Positions 9,747 through 19,295 of a DNA stretch of 64,000 bases are shown one piece after another (position 1 is the first letter of the stretch; every line of letters begins with the position of its first letter). Under the pieces are notes generated by a model. It worked only from the letters and a program-made list of their open reading frames with translations, did not search any database and was not told the DNA's origin. Made by a program: the position numbers and the translations under genes. Source of the DNA: Burkholderia cepacia ATCC 25416 (GTDB lineage Bacteria; Pseudomonadota; Gammaproteobacteria; Burkholderiales; Burkholderiaceae); assembly GCF_001411495.1 (NCBI RefSeq), contig NZ_CP012981.1, positions 434,001-498,000 of the forward strand. The letters are read 5' to 3'.

Positions 9747-10541
9747 TCAGCCGAGCAGCAGCGCGTCGTCGTCGAGCTGCTCGTGACGCACCTTCTCGAA
9801 CATCTGCAGCAGGTCCGGCACGTCGAGCCCCTTGCGCGCGTCGCCCGACACGTCGAGCACGACCTGCCCCTGGTGCAGCATCACCGTGCGGTCGCCGTAG
9901 TCGAGCGCCTGCCGCATGCTGTGCGTGACCATCATCGTCGTCAGCTTGCTCTCGGCGACGATGCGCGCGGTCAGCTCCAGCACGAACGCGGCCGTCTTCG
10001 GGTCGAGCGCGGCCGTGTGCTCGTCGAGCAGCAGGATTCGCGACGGCCGCAGCGACGCCATCAACAGGCTCACCGCCTGCCGCTGGCCGCCCGACAGCAG
10101 CCCGATCCGGTCGGTCAACCGATTTTCCAGCCCGAGGTTCAGCAGCCGCAGCTTGTCGCGGAACAGCTCGCGCGACGGCCGGTCGAGCGCCGCGCGAAAG
10201 CCGCGCCGCGCGCCGCGCGCCATCGCGAGCGCCATGTTCTCCTCGATCGTCAGCGCCTCGCAGGTGCCGGCCATCGGATCCTGGAACACGCGCGCGACGA
10301 GGTGCGCGCGATCCCACGCGGCCTTGCGCGTGACGTCCGTGCCGTCGATCGAGATGCGTCCCGCATCGACGGCCTGGTCGCCGCTGATCGCATTGAGGAA
10401 GGTCGATTTGCCGGCACCGTTCGAGCCGATCACCGCGACGAACTGGCCGTCGGGAATCTCGAGCGACAGCCCGCGCAGCGCGCGCGTCTCGATCGGCGTG
10501 CCGGGATTGAACGTCAGTTTCAGGTCTTGTGCGGACAGCAT
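9747..10541 (-). CDS. ABC transporter ATP-binding protein
   Basis: 264 residues with Walker A GSNGAGKS, signature LSGGQRQ, Walker B ILLLDEH and the switch histidine in MMVTHS. It follows the permease gene after 1 bp, and with the binding-protein gene upstream it makes a complete importer. The binding protein belongs to the ABC_sub_bind type, whose partners are this short ATPase and a single BPD_transp_2 permease. Some relatives carry tryptophan or other aromatic compounds, but the substrate here is unknown. Confidence 0.9.
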   Translation of the reverse strand: MLSAQDLKLTFNPGTPIETRALRGLSLEIPDGQFVAVIGSNGAGKSTFLNAISGDQAVDAGRISIDGTDVTRKAAWDRAHLVARVFQDPMAGTCEALTIEENMALAMARGARRGFRAALDRPSRELFRDKLRLLNLGLENRLTDRIGLLSGGQRQAVSLLMASLRPSRILLLDEHTAALDPKTAAFVLELTARIVAESKLTTMMVTHSMRQALDYGDRTVMLHQGQVVLDVSGDARKGLDVPDLLQMFEKVRHEQLDDDALLLG

Positions 10542-10542
10542 G

Positions 10543-11439
10543 TCAGGCCCCTCCGTTCTTGCGCGCGAACAGCTTCTTGCGCGTTGCCGGCAGCACCAGC
10601 GCGATCGTGACGAGCGCGGCCGTCACGAGGTTCAGGTCCTGCGCCTTCAGCCCGATGAATTCGCTGTTCAGCGCAAGCGCGATGAAGAAGCGGTAGACGA
10701 TCGCGCCGAGCACGACGGCGAGCGTCGTCAGCACGAGCCGGCGCGCCGGCAGCAGCGTTTCGCCGATGATCACCGCGGCCAGCCCGATCACGATCGTCCC
10801 GATCCCCATCGAGATGTCCGCGCCGCCCTGCGTCTGCGCGAACAACGCACCGGCGAGCGCGACGAGCGCGTTCGACAGCGCCATCCCGGCGAGCGTCGCG
10901 CGGCCGGTCGCGATGCCCTGCGCGCGCGCCATCCGCGGGTTCGCGCCGGTCGCGCGCATCGCGAGGCCGAGCTGCGACGAGAAGAACCAGTCGAGGCCGA
11001 GCTTCGCGACCACGACGACGATCGCGAGCAGCGCGGGGCGCAGCACGTAATCGGGCATCCAGTCGGGCTGCAGCACGGTGAAGACGGTCGGCTCGGTGAT
11101 GAGCGGCACGTTCGGCCGGCCCATGATCCGCAGGTTCACCGAATAGAGCGCGATCATCATCAGGATGCTGGCGAGCAGGTCCATGATCTTCAGACGCACG
11201 TTGAGCCAGCCGGTGATGAAGCCGGCCGCCGCGCCCGCGACGATCGCGATGCAGGTCGAGCTGAACGGGTCGTAGCCGGCGGAGATCAGCGTCGCGGCGA
11301 CGGCGCCGCCGAGCGGAAAGCTGCCGTCGACGGTGAGGTCGGGGAAGTTGAGGATGCGAAACGAGATCAGCACCCCGAGGGCGACGAGGCTGAAGATCAG
11401 GCCGATCTCCAGGGCGCCCAGAAACGAGAACAGAGACAT
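10543..11439 (-). CDS. ABC transporter permease
   Basis: 298 residues, about eight hydrophobic segments, branched-chain amino acid type permease (BPD_transp_2). The N-terminal stretch includes LGVLISFRILNFPDLTVDG, a recurrent motif of permeases that pair with ABC_sub_bind receptors. It stands between the ATPase (1 bp downstream) and the binding protein (139 bp upstream). A single permease gene implies a homodimer in the inner membrane. Confidence 0.9.
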   Translation of the reverse strand: MSLFSFLGALEIGLIFSLVALGVLISFRILNFPDLTVDGSFPLGGAVAATLISAGYDPFSSTCIAIVAGAAAGFITGWLNVRLKIMDLLASILMMIALYSVNLRIMGRPNVPLITEPTVFTVLQPDWMPDYVLRPALLAIVVVVAKLGLDWFFSSQLGLAMRATGANPRMARAQGIATGRATLAGMALSNALVALAGALFAQTQGGADISMGIGTIVIGLAAVIIGETLLPARRLVLTTLAVVLGAIVYRFFIALALNSEFIGLKAQDLNLVTAALVTIALVLPATRKKLFARKNGGA

Positions 11440-11492
11440 GATGGGGAAATCCTGTTGCTTCCCGGCCGGACGTGTACGGCCGGGCGAAGCGA

Positions 11493-11521
11493 ACGGGCGG
11501 CCCCGGGTGGGAGCCGCCCGT
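11493..11521 (-). terminator. Stem-loop between binding-protein and permease genes
   Basis: ACGGGCGGC and GCCGCCCGT form a perfect 9-bp stem around an 11-base loop in the gap between the receptor and permease genes. There is no clear U-tract. Such hairpins often stabilise the receptor mRNA or partly stop transcription so that the receptor is made in excess. This role is inferred from position. Confidence 0.5.
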
Positions 11522-11578
11522 CCGGCGGTGTCGTTCAGGCCCGGATCGGGCCTGCAGGCGCGGCGGTCGGGCCGCGAC

Positions 11579-12544
11579 TTACTTGATGACCGTCTTCGCG
11601 TCCTTGAGCAGATCCGGCGCGAGCGTCACGCCCTGCTTCGCGGCCGCACCCGTGTTCGCGAACAGCTCGAGGTTGCTGCTCGTTTCCGATGCGATCGCGC
11701 CCGGCTTCTCGCCCTTCAGGATGCGCGCGACGACCTTGCCCGTCTGGCGGCCGAGGTCGCCGTAGTTGATGCCGAGCGCCGCGATGCCGCCGCGCTTCAC
11801 GCTGTCGGTGTCGCCGGCGACGAGCGGGATCTTCGCTTCGTTCGCGACCTTCACGAGCGCTTCGTACGCGGACACGACGTTGTTGTCGGTGTTCGTGTAG
11901 ATCACGTCGACCTTGCCGATCAGGCTTTTCGCGGCCGGGCCGATGTCGACGGTGCGCGGCGCGGCCGCTTCCTTCAGCGTCATCCCCTGCTTCGCGAGGA
12001 TTTCCTTCAGCTCCTTCACGACGACGACCGAATTCGCCTCGCCCGGGTTGTAGACCATGCCGACCGTCTTAGCGTTGGGCACGACGCGCTTGATCAGCGC
12101 GACCTGGCGATCGAGCGGCAGCTTGTCGGACACGCCGGTCACGTTGGTGCCCGACGGGCCCCAGCCCTTCACGAGCTGCGCGGCGACCGGATCGGTCACA
12201 CCCGAATAGACGACCGGCACGCTCTTCGTCGACGCGACCACCGCCTGCGCGGCCGGCGTCGCGATCGCGACGATCACGTCGGGCTGGTCGCCGACGAACT
12301 TGCGCGCGATCTGCGCGGCCGTGCCCGTGTTGCCCTGCGCGCTCTGGTATTCCCACTTGAGCTTGTCGTCGCCGTAACCTTCCGCCTTCAGCTCGGCGCG
12401 CACGCCGTCGCGGATCGCATCGAGCGCCGGGTGGTCGACGATCGACAGCACCTTGACGGTCTGTGCGTGCGCGGCACCGGCCAGCGCGAGCGCGGCCACG
12501 CCGGCCGTGATCGAACGGATCGCGAAAGTCTTGAAACGCTTCAT
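11579..12544 (-). CDS. ABC transporter substrate-binding protein (ABC_sub_bind family)
   Basis: 321 residues from the ATG at 12544 (MKRFKTFAIRS), with a Sec signal peptide ending near AGAAHAQ. GGGGGAG in the leader supports this start; the longer open frame upstream has no such signal. The mature part has the periplasmic-binding fold of the BmpA/TrpX-like group, with VIVAIATPAAQAV and VVYSGVTDPVAA typical of the family. It is first in a receptor-permease-ATPase operon. The ligand is not evident. Confidence 0.88.
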   Translation of the reverse strand: MKRFKTFAIRSITAGVAALALAGAAHAQTVKVLSIVDHPALDAIRDGVRAELKAEGYGDDKLKWEYQSAQGNTGTAAQIARKFVGDQPDVIVAIATPAAQAVVASTKSVPVVYSGVTDPVAAQLVKGWGPSGTNVTGVSDKLPLDRQVALIKRVVPNAKTVGMVYNPGEANSVVVVKELKEILAKQGMTLKEAAAPRTVDIGPAAKSLIGKVDVIYTNTDNNVVSAYEALVKVANEAKIPLVAGDTDSVKRGGIAALGINYGDLGRQTGKVVARILKGEKPGAIASETSSNLELFANTGAAAKQGVTLAPDLLKDAKTVIK

Positions 12545-12877
12545 GGGTGTGTCTCCCCCGTATTGTGTCGGTTCTGGATGATGGATTCCCGCCGCCGTCA
12601 TGCGGGCGCCGCCACGCGTGCGACGCGGTGGCGGCCGGCCCGTGCGCGCCCCGGGAAGGCGCGCAGCGGCGAACGCACGAGGATACCATTTCCGCAGACC
12701 ACCGCCTGACTCCGAGCTTTCTTGAAGAGGCCGGGCCGCGGCGCCCGCCGGGGCGCCGCCACCGCGCGCGAAGCCCGGCCGGCGGCGGTTTCGGCCGGCC
12801 CCGGCGCAACGCGTCAGCCGTGCTCGCGGCTTTACGTTATGCTGTCGGCCGACCCAGTCCACGCCATCGGAGGCGAC
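12545..12877. other. Divergent promoter region
   Basis: 333 bp between the ABC receptor (minus strand) and the four-cysteine protein (plus strand). On the minus strand an imperfect hairpin (12608-12618 with 12624-12635, one bulge) lies in the probable receptor leader. GGGGGAG precedes its ATG. No further gene or named riboswitch is evident. Confidence 0.5.
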
Positions 12878-13186
12878 ATGAAACGGGGGATCCGAGCCAT
12901 CGCATTCGCGGCTGTCGCGCTGGCGTTGCCGGGGGCGGCGTTCGCGCTGACCGACGGCAGCGCGCAATACGACGACTGCATGCTCAATGCGCTGCGCGAG
13001 AGCCGCAACGGTGCGGCGGCCCAGTTGATCCAGCGCTCGTGCGACGCGCTGTACCGCAACAACGCGATGCTGCTGCCGCGCGAGCGGCGCTTTCACGAGT
13101 GCGTCGTGCAGTCGCTGCCGGGCGTGCGCGACAACTATGCGATCCAGCAGATCATGTCGATCTGCTCGCGGCGCGGCGAGATGTGA
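12878..13186 (+). CDS. Small secreted four-cysteine protein
   Basis: 102 residues. A signal peptide (MKRGIRAIAFAAVALALPG, then AAFA) is followed by an ~80-residue mature part with exactly four cysteines, in DDCML, RSCDAL, HECVV and SICSR, probably two disulfides. GGAGG at 12869-12873 lies 4 bp before the ATG, which fixes the start inside a longer open frame. It resembles the group annotated as VF_A0006-family four-cysteine proteins, whose function is not known. A shared terminator separates it from metQ. Confidence 0.8.
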   Translation: MKRGIRAIAFAAVALALPGAAFALTDGSAQYDDCMLNALRESRNGAAAQLIQRSCDALYRNNAMLLPRERRFHECVVQSLPGVRDNYAIQQIMSICSRRGEM

Positions 13187-13237
13187 GACGGCGCCGAACG
13201 CGGCATCCCGCGGCCCCCGACCGGCCGCGCCAATGAA

Positions 13238-13264
13238 AAAGGGCCTGCGCGATGCAGGCCCTTT
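13238..13264. terminator. Bidirectional intrinsic terminator
   Basis: AAAGGGCCTGC and GCAGGCCCTTT pair perfectly over 11 bp around loop GCGAT, with A and T runs at the edges. It lies between two convergent genes, the four-cysteine protein and the MetQ-like gene, and should stop transcription from both sides. Confidence 0.85.
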
Positions 13265-13293
13265 CGTTCAGCGGTCCGGCCGGTGTGCGGCGT

Positions 13294-14109
13294 TCAGAAC
13301 GACGCGACCATCGAGCCCTTGAACTGCTTCTTGATGAATTCCCGCACTTCCTGCGACTGGTACGCCTTGACCAGCTTCTTCACCCACGGCTGGTCCTTGT
13401 CCTTCGCGCGCACGGCGATCAGGTTCGCGTACGGGCTCGTCAGCGATTCGAGCGCGATCGCGTCCTTGGTCGGCTGCAGGTTCGCGGCGAGCGCGTAGTT
13501 CGTGTTGATCACGGCCGCGTCGACATCCGACAGCACGCGCGGCAGTTGCGCGGCGTCGAGTTCGGAGATCTTCAGCTTCTTCGGGTTCTCGGCGATGTCG
13601 AGCACCGTCGCGTTGTTGCCGCCCGTGCCGGCGCCCGCCTTCAGCTTGATCACGCCTTGCGTCTGCAGCAGCAGCAGCGCGCGGTTCTCGTTCGACGGAT
13701 CGTTCGGCACCGCGAGCTTCGCGCCTTGCGGCAGGTCCTTCAGCGTCTTGAACTTCTTCGAGTACACGCCGATCGGCGAGATGTAGGTCAGGCCCGCGCT
13801 GACGATCTTGTAGCCGCGCTGCTTCACCTGGCTGTCGAGGTAGGGCTGGTGCTGGAAGCTGTTCGCGTCGAGGTCGCCCGAATCGAGCGCCGCGTTCGGC
13901 TGCACGTAGTCGTTGAACTCGATGACCTTCACGTTCAGGCCTTCCTTCTCCTTCGCGACCTTCTGCACGAGCTGCCACACTTCCGCATCCGGGCCGGCCA
14001 CCGTGCCGACCTTGATCACCTTGTCTTCGGCATGCGCGCCTGCCGACAGCGTCAGCGCTGCGCCGGTGGCCAGCACGGAAAATACCTTCAGGAGACTGCG
14101 ACGCTTCAT
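13294..14109 (-). CDS. metQ: MetQ/NlpA-family substrate-binding protein
   Basis: 271 residues from the ATG at 14109. The mature protein has the NlpA fold typical of D/L-methionine receptors (VKVIEFNDYVQPN, FQHQPYLD, VPNDPSNENRALLLL). The signal sequence ends SAGAHAED and contains no lipobox cysteine, so this looks like a soluble periplasmic receptor rather than the usual lipoprotein. No metN or metI lies next to it, so it must share a transporter encoded elsewhere or serve another role. Methionine as ligand is inferred from family only. Confidence 0.85.
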   Translation of the reverse strand: MKRRSLLKVFSVLATGAALTLSAGAHAEDKVIKVGTVAGPDAEVWQLVQKVAKEKEGLNVKVIEFNDYVQPNAALDSGDLDANSFQHQPYLDSQVKQRGYKIVSAGLTYISPIGVYSKKFKTLKDLPQGAKLAVPNDPSNENRALLLLQTQGVIKLKAGAGTGGNNATVLDIAENPKKLKISELDAAQLPRVLSDVDAAVINTNYALAANLQPTKDAIALESLTSPYANLIAVRAKDKDQPWVKKLVKAYQSQEVREFIKKQFKGSMVASF

Positions 14110-14313
14110 CTGTTTCTCGCTTTCTTGCTTACTGGAAATGGGGCGCGATACGGGTATGCCCCGACTCGCAGGAAGGGGCAAATGGTGTCACAGGATCGGC
14201 GGGAAGTGAAATACATCCCGCTCATATGGGTATGCACCGCAGCGGTGCCGGCGAAGGCTGCGCGACTCGGCCGTTAGTTGCGTTTGAGCGACATGCGCGT
14301 CAGCCCGTGTGCG

Positions 14314-15951
14314 TCACGCCGCCGTCGCATGGTCGGCCGCCTTCGTGCCGAATGCAGGTTCGCGCGTCTGCCCGCCGGCCCGGCGCGGCGACAGGCCGTC
14401 AGCATCGACGACCCGGAACGCGCCGACCGCATCGCGCAGCCGCGCGGCCTGTTCCTGCAGCGACGCGGCGGCCGCCGCCGCTTCCTCGACGAGCGCCGCG
14501 TTCTGCTGCGTTACCTGATCCATCTGCGTGACCGCGCGCCCGACCTGCGTGATGCCGCTCGCCTGCTCCTCGGACGCGGCCGCGATCTCGCCCATGATGT
14601 CGGTCACGCGCGCGACGGCCTGCAGGATCTCGCCCATCGTCGTGCCGGCCTGGCCGACCAGCGTCGAGCCGTTGCGCACGCGCTCGACCGAGTCGACGAT
14701 CAGCTCGCGGATCTCCTTCGCGGCCGTCGCGCTGCGCTGCGCGAGCGAGCGCACTTCGCCCGCGACCACCGCGAAGCCGCGGCCCTGCTCGCCCGCGCGC
14801 GCGGCTTCGACCGCCGCGTTCAGCGCGAGGATGTTGGTCTGGAACGCGATGCCCTCGATCACGCCGATGATGTCGGCGATCTTGCGCGAGCTGTCGTCGA
14901 TCTCGCCCATCGTGCCGATCACGCGGTTCACGACGTCGCTCCCCGTGCGCGCGATCTCCGATGCGTTGTTCGCAAGCCCGCTCGCCTGTCGCGCGTTGTC
15001 GGCGTTCTGCTTCACCGTCGCGGTCAGTTGCTCCATGCTCGCGGCGGTTTCCTCCAGCGACGCGGCCTGCTCCTCGGTGCGCTGCGACAGGTCGTCGTTG
15101 CCGGCCGAGATCTGGCGGCTCGCCGACGCGATCGATCCGGCCGACTGGCGAATCCCGCCGATCGTCGCCTGCAGGCGGGCCTGCATGTCGTGCATCGCGG
15201 CCATCATGCTCGTACGGTCGCCCGCGCGCACGGGCACCGGCTGCGTCAGGTCGCCCTGCGCGATGCGCGCCGCGAGCGCGGCCGCTTCGTCGGGCTCGCC
15301 GCCGAGGCTGCCGCGCACGTTGCGGATGATCACCAGCATCGCCGCGCTGATCACGAAGCCGATCACGAGCACGACCGCGAGGTGGCCGAGCAGCGTCCGG
15401 TAATAGATGGTGTCGATGTCCTTCAGGAAGACGCCGCTCGAGATGTTCCAGTCCCACGGCGTGAAACGCGTGACGTAGCTGATCTTCGGCGCGGCGGTTT
15501 CGCTGTGCGGCAGGCGCCCGCGGTACTCGGCGAAGCCGCTGCCGGTTTCCTTCGCGGCGTTCAGGATCGTGACGAACAGCGGCTTGCCGTCCGGGTCGAG
15601 ATAGTCGCCGACCTGCGTGCCGACCAGCTTCGGCAGCGTCGGATGCATCAGCACGACCGGCTTCGAGTCCATCACGAACACGTAGCCCGAATCGCCATAG
15701 CGCATCGCGGCCAGGCTCGCGAGCGCGTCGCGCTTCGCGTCGGCCTCGGGCAGCGTGCCGCCCTGCGCGAGTGCGTGATACGCCTTCACGATGCCGGCCG
15801 CCGAGTCGACGAGATTCACGATGCCTGCCTTGCGTTCGGCGAGCATCGTCGCGCGCGTCTCGTACGCGCTCCATGCGCCGACGCCCAGGAGACCGATCCA
15901 TACCAGCGCAAGCGCGAGCCACAGCTTGCGGTTCAAACTCATTCTGCTCAT
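14314..15951 (-). CDS. Methyl-accepting chemotaxis protein, single-Cache sensor
   Basis: 545 residues. AAAGG lies 7 bp before the ATG at 15951, which I chose over upstream and downstream alternatives. A membrane segment near residues 12-30 is followed by a periplasmic single-Cache domain ([10 protein letters not shown] is its hallmark) and a second segment near 190-215. HAMP and a signalling domain follow, with the conserved hairpin EIRELI-adjacent stretch and [20 protein letters not shown]. It should sense a small metabolite outside and signal to CheA/CheW. The ligand is unknown. Confidence 0.92.
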   Translation of the reverse strand: MSRMSLNRKLWLALALVWIGLLGVGAWSAYETRATMLAERKAGIVNLVDSAAGIVKAYHALAQGGTLPEADAKRDALASLAAMRYGDSGYVFVMDSKPVVLMHPTLPKLVGTQVGDYLDPDGKPLFVTILNAAKETGSGFAEYRGRLPHSETAAPKISYVTRFTPWDWNISSGVFLKDIDTIYYRTLLGHLAVVLVIGFVISAAMLVIIRNVRGSLGGEPDEAAALAARIAQGDLTQPVPVRAGDRTSMMAAMHDMQARLQATIGGIRQSAGSIASASRQISAGNDDLSQRTEEQAASLEETAASMEQLTATVKQNADNARQASGLANNASEIARTGSDVVNRVIGTMGEIDDSSRKIADIIGVIEGIAFQTNILALNAAVEAARAGEQGRGFAVVAGEVRSLAQRSATAAKEIRELIVDSVERVRNGSTLVGQAGTTMGEILQAVARVTDIMGEIAAASEEQASGITQVGRAVTQMDQVTQQNAALVEEAAAAAASLQEQAARLRDAVGAFRVVDADGLSPRRAGGQTREPAFGTKAADHATAA

Positions 15952-16176
15952 CTGCGTGCCTTTGTCGATGTCGATGCGCACGCTGCGCGCGAACGGCCCG
16001 CCCCGCGCAAACGCTTGCCTTTTTATTTACGGCACCGAGGCTTACAACTTGAATACGCGCGGGTGCGGCAAACCGCCGGTCGGTCGGCCGCCCGCGGCGC
16101 GACAGCCCGCATCCGCTGTGCTAAAAAGACCGGCTGGCCGGCACACGAGGAGCCGGCACCATTCCGGGGGCCATCC

Positions 16177-16467
16177 ATGTACGTCATCGACATCCACTAC
16201 ACCGCATCGCTCGAACACATCGACGATGCGCTCGAACGCCATCGCGCATTCCTGCAGCCGCAGTTCGACAAGGGCATCTTCATCGCGGCCGGGCCGAAGG
16301 TGCCGCGCGAAGGCGGCGTGATCCTCGCGGCCCGCATCGATCGCGACGAGCTGGACGCGATCCTGAAGACCGATCCGTTCGTCACCGAGGGGCTCGCCAC
16401 GTATCGCGTGACGGAATTCCGGATCACGCGCGCCGCATCCGGCTTCAACGTCCCCGCGCTGCCGTAA
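16177..16467 (+). CDS. YciI family protein
   Basis: 96 residues, the full YciI size. MYVIDIHYTASLEHIDDALE and a central FIAAGPKVPR are typical of this dimeric alpha-beta barrel fold. The start is the ATG at 16177 after GGGGG. Some relatives are ring-forming or dehydrochlorinase-like enzymes, but most have no assigned reaction. It is divergent from the chemoreceptor gene. Confidence 0.82.
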   Translation: MYVIDIHYTASLEHIDDALERHRAFLQPQFDKGIFIAAGPKVPREGGVILAARIDRDELDAILKTDPFVTEGLATYRVTEFRITRAASGFNVPALP

Positions 16468-16611
16468 CGCGACATGCGACGCGTGCGCGATGCGCGCGCG
16501 CCGACACGCCGCCCGACGGGCGGCGCATGCCAACAACGAGGAGAGAACCAGGGTGACGGCGCGTGGCGGCCGTCACGCGAAACGCCGGGCCGGGCGCCCG
16601 GCGGCTGCCGG

Positions 16612-17229
16612 TCAGTCGACCAGCAGCTTCAGGTCGTGGACCCACGGGCCGGGGCCCTGGCCGTCACGCACGAACAGGCGCAGCTTGCCGTCGCGGTCGA
16701 ACACGTAGCTCGCGGCGGTGTGATCCATCGTGTAGCTGCCGGGCGTCTTGCCGGGCACCTTCGCGTAGTACACGCGGAAATCCTTCGTGACCTTCTTCAG
16801 CGCGGCTTCGTCGGCCGGCCGCAGGCCGATGAACGACGGATCGAACGCGGGCACGTACTGGCCGAGCAGCGCCGGCGTGTCACGCTCCGGGTCGACGGTG
16901 ACGAACAGCACCTGCACGCGTTTCGCGGCATCGGGCCCGAGCTGTCTCAACGCTTCGGACAGCTCGGCCATCGTCGTCGGGCACACGTCCGGGCAGTGCG
17001 TATAGCCGAAGAACATCACGACGGCCTTGCCCTTGAAATCGCCGAGCGTGCGCACCTTGCCGGCCGTATCGGGCAGCGAGAAGTCGCTGCCGAACTGCGT
17101 GTTGCCGGTGATGTCGAGATTCTGGAATTTCGGCGCGTTGTCGCATCCGGCGAGCAGCAGCGCTGCCGTGAATGCGCATGCGAGCATCCAGCCTTGGCGC
17201 GCGCGGCGCCCGAACCGTGATTGGAGCAT
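16612..17229 (-). CDS. Sco1/SenC copper chaperone lipoprotein
   Basis: 205 residues from the ATG at 17229; an in-frame TTG at 17238 is less likely. The lipobox LLLAGC puts Cys29 as the lipid anchor. The copper-binding CxxxC is in HCPDVCP (Cys79, Cys83) and the distal histidine in MDHTAASY. Sco proteins load the CuA centre of oxidase subunit II and keep its cysteines reduced. It is the last gene of the SURF1 - Sco-like - ctaA - ctaB - sco series on this strand, 18 bp after ctaB. Confidence 0.93.
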   Translation of the reverse strand: MLQSRFGRRARQGWMLACAFTAALLLAGCDNAPKFQNLDITGNTQFGSDFSLPDTAGKVRTLGDFKGKAVVMFFGYTHCPDVCPTTMAELSEALRQLGPDAAKRVQVLFVTVDPERDTPALLGQYVPAFDPSFIGLRPADEAALKKVTKDFRVYYAKVPGKTPGSYTMDHTAASYVFDRDGKLRLFVRDGQGPGPWVHDLKLLVD

Positions 17230-17247
17230 TGCGTTCAAACCGTGCGG

Positions 17248-18150
17248 TTACACGCCGAGCAGCGGGCGTGCATAGTGATCGACGAGCAGCGCGGCAAACA
17301 GCAGCGACAGGTAGACGATCGAGTAGCGGAAGGCCTTGCGGGCGAGTTCGTCCGAATAGTCGCGATGGATCTTCCACGCATACGCGAGGAACACCGCGCC
17401 GAGCAGCACCGCGCTCGTCAGGTAGACGGCCCCGCTCATCCCGGAGATGAACGGCATCAGCGTGACCGCGAACAGGATCACCGTGTACAGCAGGATGTGC
17501 AGCCGCGTGAACTTCTCGCCGTGCGTGACGGGCAGCATCGGCAGCCCCGCGTTCTCGTAATCCTTGCGGCGATACAGCGCGAGCACCCAGAAATGCGGCG
17601 GCGTCCACACGAAGATGATCAGCACGAGGATCCACGCGTCGCCCGGCACCGCGCCGGTGACCGCGGCCCACCCGAGCGCCGGCGGCATCGCGCCCGACGC
17701 GCCGCCGATCACGATGTTCTGCGGCGTCATCGGCTTGAGCAGCAGCGTGTAGATCACCGCATAACCGACGAAGGTGGCGATCGTCAGCCACATCGTCAGC
17801 GGGTTCGTGAACGTATAGAGCGTCCATGCGCCGACGCTGCCGAGCACGGCCGAGAACAGCAGGATCTGCGGCGTCGTGATCTCGCCGCGCGCGGACGGGC
17901 GCCACGCGGTACGGCGCATCATCGCGTCGATCTTCTGTTCGACGAGGCAGTTGATCGCGAACGCCGCGCCGGCCAGCAGCCAGATGCCGACCGTACCGCC
18001 GATCAGCACGTGCCATGGCACCATGCCCGGCGTCGCGAGGAACATGCCGATCACCGCGCAGAACACCGCGAGCTGCGTGACACGCGGCTTCGTCAGCGCC
18101 ATGTACTGGGAAAAGCGGCTACCGGGCGATTGGGAGAGGGTGCTTTGCAT
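17248..18150 (-). CDS. ctaB: Protoheme IX farnesyltransferase (heme O synthase)
   Basis: 300 residues with about nine membrane segments and the prenyltransferase motif [19 protein letters not shown]. It adds a farnesyl tail to heme B to make heme O, the substrate of the CtaA enzyme encoded just upstream. A GTG at 18162 overlaps the ctaA stop as GTGA and could also start the protein. I kept the ATG at 18150 because homologs usually begin there. It provides heme for the oxidase encoded at 21-26 kb. Confidence 0.95.
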
Positions 18151-18158
18151 GGGGGCGG

Positions 18159-19271
18159 TCACGCCGGGGCGGCGTCGCGCGCAGGCTGCGCGACACGGCC
18201 GGGGCGGCTTGAAAGGATGCGAAAGTTTAACATGACGACGAGCAGCAGCAGGATCGCAGCCCCGCCGTTGTGCGCGACGGCGACCGGCAGCGGCCACTGC
18301 AGCACGATGTTGGTCAGGCCCGTCACGAACTGCAGCAGGACGACCAGCAGCACGCCGTTCGCGGGGCGCCGCAGCGATTCGAAGCGGCGCATCTTCAGCG
18401 CGAACGCGACCAGATACGCGACCACGACGAACGCGAACGTGCGGTGCGTCCAGTGGATCGCGACCAGCGCGTCCTGCGTGATCGCGTCGCCGTCCTTCGT
18501 CATTCCGAGCGCGCGCCACAGGTGGAAGCCGTGCTGGAAGTCCATCGGCGGAATCCACTGGCCGTTGCAGGTCGGGAAGTCGGTGCATGCGAGCACCGCG
18601 TAGTTGGTGCTCACCCAGCCGCCGAGCGCGATCTGCACGACCAGCAGCACGAGCGCCGCGAGCGCGGCCGCGCGATAGCGGCCGGCTTCCGGATCGTACG
18701 ACGGCAGCGGCGTCTGCCGCGCCGCAAGCCACCCGAGCGTGCCGAGCAGCGTGAGGCCGAGCAGCAGGTGGATCGTGACGATCACCGGCTGCAGCTTCAT
18801 CGTGACCGTCCATGCGCCGAACGCGCCCTGCACGAGGATCAGCAGCAGCAGGCTCGTCGGCCACCACGGCGACACGTGCAGCGGGCGGCGGCGCAGCCTT
18901 GCAGACCACGCGATCACGACCTGCGCGATGATCAGCACGCCGATCGCCATCGCGAAATAGCGGTGGATCATCTCGATCCACGCCTTGGTCATGCTGACGG
19001 GGCCCGTCGGCATCGCCTGGTGCGCGGCCGTGATCGCGGCGTGCGCGATGAACGGCGACGACGTGCCGTAGCAGCCGGGCCAGTCAGGGCAGCCGAGCCC
19101 CGAGTCGGTCAGCCGCGTGAAGCCGCCGAACATCACGAGGTCGAGCGTCAGGAAGGTGGTGATCCACACCAGCTTGCGAAACTTGTTGTCGTCGGCCTTC
19201 ACCCACACGTACGACAGCGGCAGCAGCGCGATGCACAGGCCGATCAGGCCGAGTTGCAGTAGATACGACAT
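18159..19271 (-). CDS. ctaA: Heme A synthase (COX15/CtaA family)
   Basis: 370 residues, eight membrane segments in two similar halves. Heme-ligand histidines occur in [15 protein letters not shown] and [10 protein letters not shown], and the early motif [20 protein letters not shown] is diagnostic. It oxidises heme O to heme A in the inner membrane. Only 8 bp separate it from ctaB and 24 bp from the upstream Sco-like gene. Confidence 0.95.
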
Positions 19272-19295
19272 CGGTTCCTTGCCTCTCGTCTTGCC

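Noticed and set aside
14110..14313. SAM or methionine riboswitch before metQ
   Set aside because: I could not fold a known riboswitch pattern from this 204-bp gap, and beta-proteobacteria rarely use one here.
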